Below are positions 22,304-30,030 of a stretch of 64,000 nt of DNA, in pieces. A program made the translations under genes and the position numbers. Every line of letters starts with the position of its first letter. The first letter of the stretch is position 1. The notes below the pieces were generated by a model that worked only from the letters and a program-made list of their open reading frames with translations, searched no databases and was not told the DNA's origin. The DNA comes from Burkholderia sp. WAC0059 (lineage in GTDB: Bacteria; Pseudomonadota; Gammaproteobacteria; Burkholderiales; Burkholderiaceae): assembly GCF_002870125.1 (NCBI RefSeq), contig NZ_PNEO01000001.1:400823-464822 (forward strand), given 5' to 3'.

Positions 22304-23401
22304 ATGAACGTCACCGAATACTACGAAAACGAACTGCAGACGCGGGGATATCAGGCCGATGCGGCTCAACGCGCGGCGGTCGACCGGCTGCAGCGGTGCT
22401 ACGACGAGTGGGTCGCGTACAAGGCGCGCCGCTCGAACGCGCTGCGCAAGCTGCTCAACCGCCCGGAGCTGCCGCGCGGCGTCTACATGTGGGGCGGCGT
22501 CGGGCGGGGCAAGAGCTTCCTGATGGACAGCTTCTATACGGTCGTGCCCGTGCAGCGCAAGACGCGCCTGCACTTCCACGAGTTCATGCGCGAGGTGCAT
22601 CGCGAGCTCGAGGAACTGAAGGGGCAGGCCGATCCGCTCGACGAGCTGGCGCGCCGCATCGCGAAACGCTACCGGCTGATCTGCTTCGACGAATTTCACG
22701 TATCGGACATCGCGGACGCGATGATTCTCTACCGGCTGCTCGACCGGCTCTTCGCGGGCGGCGTGCAGTTCGTGATGACGTCCAATTACCAGCCCGACAC
22801 GCTCTACCCGGACGGACTGCACCGCGACCGGATGCTGCCGGCCATCGAGCTGATCAAGCAGAAGCTCGACGTGCTCAACGTCGACGCCGGCATCGACTAC
22901 CGGCAGCGCACGCTCGCGCAGGTCGAGGTCTATCACACGCCGCTCGGCGCCGACGCCGACCGGGCCTTGCGCCATTCGTTCGCGCAGCTCGCGGCCGTGC
23001 CCGACGAAAGCCCGATCCTGCACATCGAGAAGCGCGAGCTGAAGGCGCTGCGCAAGGCGGACGGCGTCGTCTGGTTCGACTTCGCGACGCTTTGCGGCGG
23101 GCCGCGCTCGCAGAACGACTACCTGGAGCTCGCGAGCCGCTTCCACGCCGTGATTCTCTCGGACGTGCCGCAGATGGCGCCGCGCATGGCGTCCGAGGCG
23201 CGGCGCTTCACCTGGCTCATCGATGTGCTCTACGACCACAAGGTCAAGCTTCTGATGTCGGCGGAAGTGCGTCCCGAGGAGCTGTACCTCGACGGGCCGA
23301 TGGCGAACGAGTTCACGCGCACGGTGTCGCGGATCGTCGAGATGCAGTCGAAGGAATACCTCGAGGCGCCGCGCCGGATCGTGCAGACGGCGCTGACCTG
23401 A
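22304..23401 (+). CDS. zapE: Cell division ATPase ZapE (AFG1-like)
   Basis: ZapE belongs to the AFG1-like AAA ATPases; in E. coli it acts at the division ring under stress, and mitochondrial homologues act in protein quality control. The 365 residues have Walker A GGVGRGKS at 64-71 preceded by RGVYMWGG, Walker B around 125-132 (LICFDEFHV), a sensor region (VMTSNYQPDTLYPDGLHRDRMLP) and the family C-terminus. Its position after the odh genes is common in beta-proteobacteria. An 11-bp hairpin terminator follows. Confidence 0.93.
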   Translation: MNVTEYYENELQTRGYQADAAQRAAVDRLQRCYDEWVAYKARRSNALRKLLNRPELPRGVYMWGGVGRGKSFLMDSFYTVVPVQRKTRLHFHEFMREVHRELEELKGQADPLDELARRIAKRYRLICFDEFHVSDIADAMILYRLLDRLFAGGVQFVMTSNYQPDTLYPDGLHRDRMLPAIELIKQKLDVLNVDAGIDYRQRTLAQVEVYHTPLGADADRALRHSFAQLAAVPDESPILHIEKRELKALRKADGVVWFDFATLCGGPRSQNDYLELASRFHAVILSDVPQMAPRMASEARRFTWLIDVLYDHKVKLLMSAEVRPEELYLDGPMANEFTRTVSRIVEMQSKEYLEAPRRIVQTALT

Positions 23402-23412
23402 GGGAAGGGTGC

Positions 23413-23446
23413 CCGGGGCGGCCGGGTAAAGGCCGTCCCGGTATTT
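23413..23446 (+). terminator. Terminator after zapE
   Basis: CCGGGGCGGCC (23413-23423) pairs with GGCCGTCCCGG (23431-23441) with one G-U pair and a 7-base loop, and is followed by TATTTT. Confidence 0.7.
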
Positions 23447-23529
23447 TCAAGATTCGGATTCTTCCGATATTCGCGTTCAGGGCGACTCGCTATCTTTTGC
23501 CGATCAAGGCATCGGCAAAGGAGGACGGC

Positions 23530-23973
23530 ATGACGCCCCATCGCGATCTGACTGAAGAAGAGTGGCAACGCGTTGCGCCGCTGCTGCCCGAACTGCGGCC
23601 GCGCAGCGAAATGCGCGGCCGGCCGCTCGCCAACACCCGCTCGGTGCTCAACGGCGTGCTGTGGGTCATCTATAGCGGCGCGACCTGGTCCGCGATGCCG
23701 CGGCGCTATCCGTCCTATCAGACCTGTCATCGCCGCTTCAAGCTCTGGTACGACGAGGGTGTCCTCCAGCGCGTGATGGCCGAGCTGTTCGGCGACGACG
23801 GCGTGACCCTGTGCAGCGCGATCGAAACGCGCATGCGCAAGCACGCGGGTCGGGCCGGGAACGCACCCGGTCCGGCGTTGCCCGCTGCGTCGAACGCTTC
23901 CCCGTTTTCGTCGCCGGCGGCGAATGTGCCGCATCTGTTCAATTACCGCGTGCTGTTCCGGCGTCTCGCGTAG
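23530..23973 (+). CDS. DUF4096 protein derived from an IS5/IS402-type transposase N-terminus
   Basis: The 147-residue protein begins with the N-terminal helical domain of IS402/IS5-group transposases (about 1-95: LTEEEWQRVAPLLPE, RGRPLANTRSVLNGVLW, SGATWSAMPRRYPSYQTCHRRFK). The DDE catalytic domain is absent. Residues 96-147 are an Ala/Pro-rich tail unlike a transposase. AAGGAGG (23517-23523) is a near-perfect ribosome-binding site, composition matches the host, and no terminal inverted repeats are evident. These point to a domesticated DNA-binding protein rather than a fresh insertion. A truncated transposase remnant is the alternative. It is convergent with the DUF2147 gene 19 bases away. 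Confidence 0.75.
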   Translation: MTPHRDLTEEEWQRVAPLLPELRPRSEMRGRPLANTRSVLNGVLWVIYSGATWSAMPRRYPSYQTCHRRFKLWYDEGVLQRVMAELFGDDGVTLCSAIETRMRKHAGRAGNAPGPALPAASNASPFSSPAANVPHLFNYRVLFRRLA

Positions 23974-23992
23974 GCGACCCGATCCGATTCGC

Positions 23993-24474
23993 CTACGGCT
24001 GCCGGATCCAGGTCTGCGAGCGGCCGAGCAGCGAAATGCTGATGTAGCCGCGCACGACCAGTTTCTGTCCGTCATCCTCGAGGCGAAAGGTGCAACGGTA
24101 GACCTTGCCGTTTTCCGGGTCCAGGATGTGGCCGCCGTTCCATTCGTCGCCGGTTTGGCGCATGTGGTCGACGATCGTCATGCCGAGGATCAACTGGTCC
24201 TTGCGCGCGTCCGAGCAGGCGGTGCAGCGGGCATCCGGGTGGTCGCCGGCGCCGAGTCCCTTGACGACAGTGCCGCTGAGCATGCCGTCGCCGTCCTCGA
24301 CGATCCGGACCAGCGCCTTGGGCTGGCCTGTGCGATCGTCGACGGTTTGCCATGTGCCGACCGGCGTTGCGGTTTGCGCGAACCCGGCAGCGCGCAGGCC
24401 AGAAGCGCGGCGGCCAGCGCTGCCCGTCGGATGATTCGAGCCGCTCCGACGGCGTGCCGCGTCGAAGGCGTCAT
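23993..24474 (-). pseudogene. DUF2147 secreted protein, interrupted by a 1-base frameshift
   Basis: The start at 24474 (ATG with GAGGAG upstream) encodes a good Sec signal peptide, MTPSTRHAVGAARIIRRAAL followed by AAALLACALPG. The mature part, FAQTATPVGTWQTVDDRTGQPK onward to the stop at 23993, lies in another frame. The frames meet at about 24381-24387; a single added base after CALPG would restore one protein of about 160 residues. DUF2147 proteins are small periplasmic proteins of unknown function, here with WNGGHILDPENGKVYRC and a C-terminal LLGRSQTW. The downstream half is otherwise intact. It is either a recent null mutation or a sequencing error; programmed frameshifting is unlikely. 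Confidence 0.8.
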
Positions 24475-24815
24475 GGGTTTTCTCCTCGAGCAAATGCGTC
24501 GCGATGTGGTTCGTGCGGCGCCGTGCCACGGCGGCGCGGTCTCCTGATCCGGCTCCGGACGTCCGTAAACAACGTAAACGGCACAGGCGCGCTTGACCTG
24601 GAGTGGGGGTTTCCCGAGGCGTCTGCGCGTACGGTAGGCAACGACTCCAGCGGACTTTTCGGGGCCGGGAACATGGTGTCTGGCGTTGGCCGCCGAGGTG
24701 TTGCAGGAACGGGATAGACGGGGAGCAAATTTATGACGAGGAGCCCAGAAGCCGCGAAAGTGAGTAATAATGACGCCGCTTCGCCGAAAATTAAAACTGT
24801 TCACGCAGGAACTTC
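24475..24815. other. Divergent intergenic region, DUF2147 gene to DUF2968 gene
   Basis: These 341 bases separate two divergent envelope-protein genes. I see no convincing promoter pair, dyad or RNA gene; AT content rises just before the DUF2968 start (GTAATAATG at about 24764-24772). Confidence 0.5.
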
Positions 24816-25571
24816 ATGGACCATAAGTCGAAAGTTCGACAGATCGCGCTGGCTGCACTGGTGACGGCCGGGGGAATCCAGGCCGGCTGTGCGCAGACCC
24901 CGCCGGACACGACGCCGGCAGCGGCCGTCCCGACGGTACCGGCTTCGGCGCCGTCAACGGCTTCGGCTCCCGCAGTGGCCCAGACACCGGCAGTCTCGCA
25001 GGCCGTCACGCAGTCGGACCAGACACAGACTACGGCGCTCACGCCCGAGGAAGCCGGGCAAAGCGCTGTCGGCAACGTGGCCGAGCTTCAGCAGCGCATT
25101 CACGACGGGGATCTGAGCGAGTTGCGGACCACGTACAACGGCAGCTACGGGGCAAGTCTGCTGTTCTATGCAAAGGACATGACGTACTACGTTGCGCTGT
25201 TCCAGCAGAAGAATTTCTGGCGCGTTATCAAGACCGGCGACGAAGCACGCGCGGAGGCGATTTATCGCGACTTCGCGAGGCAAACCGTGCAGCTTTCGGA
25301 CGTCGAAATTCGCCGGACCCAGCTTCAGGCGCAAAAGGCGTTCACCGAGCGGATGATCGCGCTTTCGCAGGACCATGCCAGCCGCCTGCAGGCCGACCTG
25401 ACCATCGCGCGCCACCAGCAGTCCGTCGTTGCGGACCAACAGAAGACGACACGTGACGAGGCGAATTCGCTGCAGGCGCAGCGCGCTGCGGCAGAGGATC
25501 AACTGCGCGAACTGCAGCGCCAGATCCAGGTGTTGCAGCAGCAGGTCGAAGGCGGTTTGCCGGTTCGTTGA
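24816..25571 (+). CDS. DUF2968-type putative lipoprotein with C-terminal coiled coil
   Basis: The 251-residue exported protein has an N-terminal signal (about 1-25) ending in IQAGC, a weak lipobox with Gln at -3, so lipidation is uncertain. A Pro/Ala/Thr-rich spacer (about 27-85) follows, then a globular region (LQQRIHDGDLSELRTTYNGS, LLFYAKDMTYYVALFQQKNFWRV) and a heptad-rich coiled coil from about 150 to 245 rich in Gln and Ala. It resembles the DUF2968 family of Burkholderia envelope proteins; function is unknown. AGGAA lies just upstream of the ATG. Confidence 0.8.
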   Translation: MDHKSKVRQIALAALVTAGGIQAGCAQTPPDTTPAAAVPTVPASAPSTASAPAVAQTPAVSQAVTQSDQTQTTALTPEEAGQSAVGNVAELQQRIHDGDLSELRTTYNGSYGASLLFYAKDMTYYVALFQQKNFWRVIKTGDEARAEAIYRDFARQTVQLSDVEIRRTQLQAQKAFTERMIALSQDHASRLQADLTIARHQQSVVADQQKTTRDEANSLQAQRAAAEDQLRELQRQIQVLQQQVEGGLPVR

Positions 25572-25668
25572 ACGGGCGGGCGCGGGAGGCGCCCGCAGCC
25601 CCGGGTTTCATCACACTTGCGACAGACGGGTCCAGTGCCCGCTGTCCCCACTGTCGCTCATGCAAGGC

Positions 25669-26157
25669 TCAGCTATTGCCCGAGCCCTCGCCGCCGTTAT
25701 TCCCACCGTTATTTCCACCATTGTTGCCGCCGCCGGCGACGTTACCGTATAGCCGCCGCCGCCGCGTGACGACGACGGGGCCTTCGGACGGTGCGCGCTC
25801 CGGGCCAGGCCCACCGGGCGAGTAGGATTCGCGGGGCTCCCGCGGCTCCCTCGGTTCCCGGTATTCGCGCGGACCGTGGGTGCTGTGCGGCCCGCGGCTC
25901 GAGTGTTCGCCGCCGTGCGCCGGGCGGTTGGGGCGCGGCCCGGGCCGCGTGCCGGTATCGAGCTGGATCGTCGAAATGGCGCGCTTGTAGATGCCTTGCA
26001 GGCCGACGGGCGTGCGCAGCATCACCAGGTACTGATCGAACGACTCGATGCATCCGGTCAGGCGGATGCCGTTGACCAGATAAATTTCGACGCGCTTGCG
26101 CTCTTTGCGCGCGGCGTTCATGAAGTCGTTTTGCGGATGGGATTCTGCGGAAGGCAT
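25669..26157 (-). CDS. hfq2: Second Hfq RNA chaperone (Hfq2-like) with long disordered C-terminus
   Basis: Hfq forms hexameric Sm rings that pair small RNAs with mRNAs. Residues 1-70 carry a full Sm core: [40 protein letters not shown] (Sm1) and the Sm2 motif as YKRAIST instead of the usual YKHAIST. Residues about 75-162 are disordered: a PRE/REP-rich stretch, then GGGNNGGNNGGNNGG from a tandem DNA repeat near 25690-25740. Total length 162 is about twice a minimal Hfq and resembles the long-tailed Hfq2 known in Burkholderia; the usual hfq lies next to hflX, which is not here. The ribosome-binding site is weak. Confidence 0.87.
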   Translation of the reverse strand: MPSAESHPQNDFMNAARKERKRVEIYLVNGIRLTGCIESFDQYLVMLRTPVGLQGIYKRAISTIQLDTGTRPGPRPNRPAHGGEHSSRGPHSTHGPREYREPREPREPRESYSPGGPGPERAPSEGPVVVTRRRRLYGNVAGGGNNGGNNGGNNGGEGSGNS

Positions 26158-26283
26158 GGACGAAATAAGGCCTGGCGGCGTGACGCCGCGATCAGTTGGA
26201 AATATTGGTTCGTCTGGATTCTACCCTGTGTCGGCCAGGTCCGCGCGAACGCAAATAATGGTTGAACTATAGCGGTTTGTCAT

Positions 26284-26305
26284 AGGATCGGTAGTCGCCG
26301 ATCCT
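26284..26305. repeat. Inverted repeat between hfq2 and fadD
   Basis: AGGATCGG (26284-26291) and CCGATCCT (26298-26305) form a perfect 8-bp dyad with a 6-base loop. There is no T tract on either side. It lies in the 250-base gap downstream of fadD and upstream of hfq2. Confidence 0.4.
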
Positions 26306-26407
26306 CGCCTGTAAATGCGTCCCTGTTTTCGCGCGGATGAGGTTCGGCGCAAGCCGCATACGCGGGTTTCGCGGCGCGCGCGGCACGGATAGGCGATCCG
26401 TCAGGAT

Positions 26408-28198
26408 TCAGGCCGACCCGGCCTTGCGAAGTTCCTCGTCGCGCAGCTCGCGGCGCAGAATTTTGCCGATGTTGGTCTGCGGCAGAATGTCCCGAAATTC
26501 GATGCCCGCCGGTATCTTGTAGCCGGTCAGATGCTTGCGGCAGAACTGGACGACCTGCTCCGCCGTCAGCTCCGGGTCGCGGCGCACGACGAATACCTTC
26601 ACGCGCTCCCCCTGCACCGCGTCCGGTACGCCGATCGCGGCGACTTCGCGTACGCCGGGGTGCTGCGCGAGCACATCCTCGATTTCGTTCGGGTACACGT
26701 TGAAGCCCGAAACCAGGATCATGTCCTTTTTGCGGTCGATGAGCCGGATGAAACCGCGCGCGTCCATCACGCCGATGTCGCCGGTCAGCAACCAGCCCTC
26801 GTCGTCGAACGCTCCGGCGGTCTCTTCGGGGCGGTTCCAGTATCCCTTCATCACCTGGGGGCCCTTCACGCAGAGCTCGCCGGGTTCGCCGATTCCCGCC
26901 CACTCGCCGTCGTCTCGGCGCAAGCGCACCTGGGTGGACGGGGCGGGCAGGCCGATCGAGCCTTCGAATTCGAGCAGCCGGTCGGGATCGACCGGATTCA
27001 TCGTGACGATGGGCGAGCATTCGGTGAGCCCGTAGCCTTCGACGATCGGCCTGCCGGTCAGGGCATGGAAGCGTTCGGCCACGCTCTTTTGCGTCGCCAT
27101 GCCGCCTGCCAGCGCGAGCTTGAGTCCCGAAAAATCGCGGTCGCGGAACGCGTCGTTCTCGAGCAGCGCGTTGTAGAGCGTGTTGACCGCCGTGATGCAA
27201 CTGAACGTCTCGCGGCGCAGCATCTGCATCATCCGCTTTACGTCGCGCGGGTTGGCGATCAGGACGTTGCGGCCGCCGAGCGCCATGAAGATCAGCGCGT
27301 TCACGGTCAGCGAGTAGATGTGGTACAGCGGCAGCGGCGTGAGCACGGTCTCGCCGGCGGTGTCGAGCTTGCCCGCCGTCCACGCCTTCGCCTGCAGCAG
27401 ATTCGCGACGAGATTGCCGTGCGTGAGCATCGCGCCCTTGGCGATACCCGTCGTGCCGCCCGTGTATTGCAGGCAGGCGAGGTCGTCCGGACCGACCTCC
27501 ACGGGGGCGAGCGCGCGTCGGGCGCCGGAGGCGAGCGCGTCGCGCAGTCGTACGGCCTGCGGCAGATGGTAGGCGGGCACCATCTTCTTCACGCGCCTGA
27601 CCACGAAATTCAGCAGACGGCCCTTCAGGTTCGGGCCGTTGCCGAGCAGATCGCCGAGACCGGTCACGACGACGTTCCGGATCTGCGTGCCGGGCAGGGC
27701 GTCTTCGAGCGTTTTCGCGAAATTCTCGAACACGACGATGGTCTGCGCGCCGCTGTCCTTCAACTGATGGCCGAGTTCGCGCGCGGTATAGAGCGGATTC
27801 GTGTTCACGACGATCGCGCCCGCTTTCAGCACACCGAACAGCGCGACCGGGTACTGGAGCGTGTTGGGCAGCATGATCGCGACCCGCTCGCCCGGACGCA
27901 CGCCCACGCCCTGCAGCCAGGCCGCGAACGCGGCCGCCTTGCGGGCCAGCTCGCCGTAGGTCATCGAGACGCCGAGGCTCACGTAGGCGACGCGGTCGCG
28001 AAAGCGCGCGGTGCAGTCGTCGAAAAAATGGACGATCGACGCGGGGCGATCGGGGTCGATTTCGGGTTCGACGTCGGGGGGATAAGAGGCGTACCAGATG
28101 CCGTCGGTTTCGGGCGGCAGGCGAGTCGCGTCCGGCGTCGCGGGCGGAATGCCGGGCGTCCCGGAGAGCGCGGCATGCGGCGGGGCGGACAGGGTCAT
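26408..28198 (-). CDS. fadD: Long-chain fatty acid-CoA ligase
   Basis: This enzyme activates fatty acids to acyl-CoA using ATP, at the inner membrane, for beta-oxidation. The 596 residues form an AMP-binding enzyme: P-loop YTGGTTGIAKG at 245-255, EGYGLTECSP (A5), GELCVKGPQVMKGYWNRPEET, LTGDIG (A7), RKKDMILVSGFNVYPNEIE (A8) and the catalytic Lys in NIGKILRRELR (A10). It is longer at the N-terminus than E. coli FadD by about 35 residues. AGGAAACG precedes the ATG at 28198. It stands alone, with a terminator for the upstream transporter gene between them. Confidence 0.93.
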   Translation of the reverse strand: MTLSAPPHAALSGTPGIPPATPDATRLPPETDGIWYASYPPDVEPEIDPDRPASIVHFFDDCTARFRDRVAYVSLGVSMTYGELARKAAAFAAWLQGVGVRPGERVAIMLPNTLQYPVALFGVLKAGAIVVNTNPLYTARELGHQLKDSGAQTIVVFENFAKTLEDALPGTQIRNVVVTGLGDLLGNGPNLKGRLLNFVVRRVKKMVPAYHLPQAVRLRDALASGARRALAPVEVGPDDLACLQYTGGTTGIAKGAMLTHGNLVANLLQAKAWTAGKLDTAGETVLTPLPLYHIYSLTVNALIFMALGGRNVLIANPRDVKRMMQMLRRETFSCITAVNTLYNALLENDAFRDRDFSGLKLALAGGMATQKSVAERFHALTGRPIVEGYGLTECSPIVTMNPVDPDRLLEFEGSIGLPAPSTQVRLRRDDGEWAGIGEPGELCVKGPQVMKGYWNRPEETAGAFDDEGWLLTGDIGVMDARGFIRLIDRKKDMILVSGFNVYPNEIEDVLAQHPGVREVAAIGVPDAVQGERVKVFVVRRDPELTAEQVVQFCRKHLTGYKIPAGIEFRDILPQTNIGKILRRELRDEELRKAGSA

Positions 28199-28323
28199 CG
28201 ATCGTTTCCTGAACGAAGCGACAGCGTGAATGGAATAACGGGCCTCGCGCGCATGATGCTATGACGAGGCGGGGAAGGACAAGGGGGCCGCGCACCCGGG
28301 AGGGTACCGCGCGGCATAAAAAG

Positions 28324-28356
28324 CAAAAAGCCGTGCCGTCGGGAAAACGGCACGGC
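28324..28356 (-). terminator. Terminator after the SHS-type MFS gene
   Basis: GCCGTGCCGT (28330-28339) pairs with ACGGCACGGC (28347-28356). On the minus strand the stem is followed by TTTTTGCTTTTT, giving a strong leftward terminator. Confidence 0.85.
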
Positions 28357-28411
28357 CTTGCGGCCTGCGGCAAGAGAAGCCCCGAAGCTCGCGCCGTCGG
28401 GGCGTCCGTCG

Positions 28412-29629
28412 TCAGGCGGCGCCGGCTTGTTTGGCCGACTGGGTCAGGTCGATGCCGCGCCGTTCGCGGCTGAACAGGATCAGCACGGCGATCACGACCG
28501 CGACGGTGCCGGCCACGATGGCCATCGCCATGGCGTAGTCGTTGCCGTGGCTGGCGGCGAGCGAGGCCTGCAGCGTGGCGTTGACCGAGGCGAGCAGGTT
28601 GCCGAGCTGGTAGACGAGGCCGGGGAACGTGGCGCGAATCTCGTCGGGCGAGATTTCGTTCAGGTGGACCGGAATCACGCCCCAGGCACCCTGCACGGCG
28701 ATCTGCATCAGGAACGCGCCGGCCGCGAGCGCCACCGCGCCGTGCGAGAACGCCCAGAGCGGCAGCACCGGCAGCGCGATCAGCGCGGCGATGAAGATCG
28801 CCCAGCGGCGGCCGATTTTCTCCGACACGCGGCCGAAGAACAGGCCGCCGACGATCGCGCCGACGTTCAGCGTGATCGTGATCAGCGAGACCGTATGCGG
28901 GTCGAAGTGATGCTGCTCGCGCAGGAACGTCGGATACAGATCCTGGCTGCCGTGCGAGAAGAAGTTGAACGCCGTCATCAGCACGATCGTGTAGATCGAC
29001 AGCTTGAGATTGTGCTTGAGCGTCACGAGCAGGCCCGGGCGCTGGCGATTTTCCATGGCCTTCCAGGCCGGCGATTCCGGCACGTTGCGGCGCACGTAGA
29101 GCACGAGCAGCGCGGGCAGCACGCCGATGAAGAACATGCCGCGCCAGCCGATGTACTGGTACAGCACGCCGAACACGATCGAGGCGATCAGATAGCCGCT
29201 CGGGTAGCCGGCCTGCAGCACGCCCGAAATGATGCCGCGCGAGCTCGGCGGCACGGTTTCCATGGTCAGCGCGGCACCCACGCCCCATTCGCCGCCCATC
29301 GCGATGCCGAAGAGCGTGCGCAGGACGATGAAGGTCGTCAGGTTCGGCGAGAAGCCGGAAAGCAGCTCAAGCACGGCATAGCACGCGATGTTGACCATCA
29401 GCGTGGGACGGCGGCCGAACTTGTCGGCGAGGCGGCCGAAAATCAGGGCGCCGAGCGGGCGCGCGGCCAGCGTGAGCGTAATGGCGAGGGCGACAGCGGG
29501 GATTTTCGTGTTGAATTCGGTGGCGATGTCTTTCAGAACGAAAACGGTCAAAAAGAAATCGAAGGCATCCAGGGTCCATCCCAGATAGGCGGCGATCGTT
29601 ACGTTTTTCTGGTCTCGCGTCCAACTCAT
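28412..29629 (-). CDS. MFS carboxylate transporter, sialate/lactate:H+ symporter (SHS) family
   Basis: This 12-helix major-facilitator permease has 405 residues. The N-terminus WTLDAFDFFLTVFVLKDIA, the loop motif GRLADKFGRRPTLM and the cytoplasmic RNVPESPAWK segment are typical of the SHS family (NanT, Jen1-like lactate permeases) and related aromatic-acid permeases. A monocarboxylate such as lactate or pyruvate is the likeliest substrate, by family only. AGGAGAAG precedes the ATG at 29629. A candidate promoter lies at 29740-29768 and a strong terminator follows, so it is transcribed alone. Confidence 0.85.
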   Translation of the reverse strand: MSWTRDQKNVTIAAYLGWTLDAFDFFLTVFVLKDIATEFNTKIPAVALAITLTLAARPLGALIFGRLADKFGRRPTLMVNIACYAVLELLSGFSPNLTTFIVLRTLFGIAMGGEWGVGAALTMETVPPSSRGIISGVLQAGYPSGYLIASIVFGVLYQYIGWRGMFFIGVLPALLVLYVRRNVPESPAWKAMENRQRPGLLVTLKHNLKLSIYTIVLMTAFNFFSHGSQDLYPTFLREQHHFDPHTVSLITITLNVGAIVGGLFFGRVSEKIGRRWAIFIAALIALPVLPLWAFSHGAVALAAGAFLMQIAVQGAWGVIPVHLNEISPDEIRATFPGLVYQLGNLLASVNATLQASLAASHGNDYAMAMAIVAGTVAVVIAVLILFSRERRGIDLTQSAKQAGAA

Positions 29630-29739
29630 TTCAATTCTTCTCCTGTAATTCCTGCGCCTTTTCCTTTCACGGAATAGGCCGTGTGGTGCGCCCGCATACC
29701 GCCATGCCCCGAACCTGCTGCGGCGAGTGTACGCACGGC

Positions 29740-29768
29740 ATTAAACATGCGTTGTATATCCGGCGCAA
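29740..29768 (-). promoter_or_regulatory. Candidate promoter of the SHS-type MFS gene
   Basis: On the minus strand TTGCGC (29768-29763), 17 bases, then TTTAAT (29745-29740). Transcription would start near 29733, about 100 bases upstream of the ATG. Confidence 0.45.
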
Positions 29769-29985
29769 CCCGTACTAATCCCTGGAAACATTCAATAGGA
29801 ATGAAAGGTTTTTGTATGGAATGAGTGTTAGACGATTCGCATCGGCCGGCGGGAGCATTGTCGTTTTCGGCGTGTTTCTGGCGATCGATCCCGCCGGGAC
29901 GGGCGGTGCGCCGGCGGGTGCGTTGGCGAGGGAGCCGGCGAATCCGGTGCCCTGTCCGGCGCTCCGGCGGCGCGGCCCCTGTCTA

Positions 29986-29991
29986 TATAAT
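29986..29991 (+). promoter_or_regulatory. -10 element ahead of the DHA2-type MFS gene
   Basis: A perfect TATAAT lies 39 bases before the GTG start at 30031; no good -35 box is present 17 bases upstream. It predicts a transcript starting near 29998 and so rules out upstream in-frame starts. Confidence 0.45.
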
Positions 29992-30030
29992 GGCCGGCCA
30001 TACCGTTTCCGACTGATTCCGACCGTTCCC

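Larger units (their letters stand above)
29630..30030. other. Divergent control region between two MFS genes
   Basis: It holds a leftward promoter (29740-29768) and a rightward -10 element (29986-29991). The segment just right of the first promoter (about 29770-29830) is notably AT-rich. No other feature was recognised. Confidence 0.55.

Noticed and set aside
20923..23529. Single 1016-residue plus-strand frame running from within odhL to the transposase-like gene
   Set aside because: Most of it is an Arg-rich alternative frame of odhL and zapE. Only the last part, from the ATG at 23530, is a real gene.
26280..29288. 1002-residue minus-strand frame across fadD and the MFS gene
   Set aside because: It is out of frame with both recognisable genes, low-complexity and domain-free.
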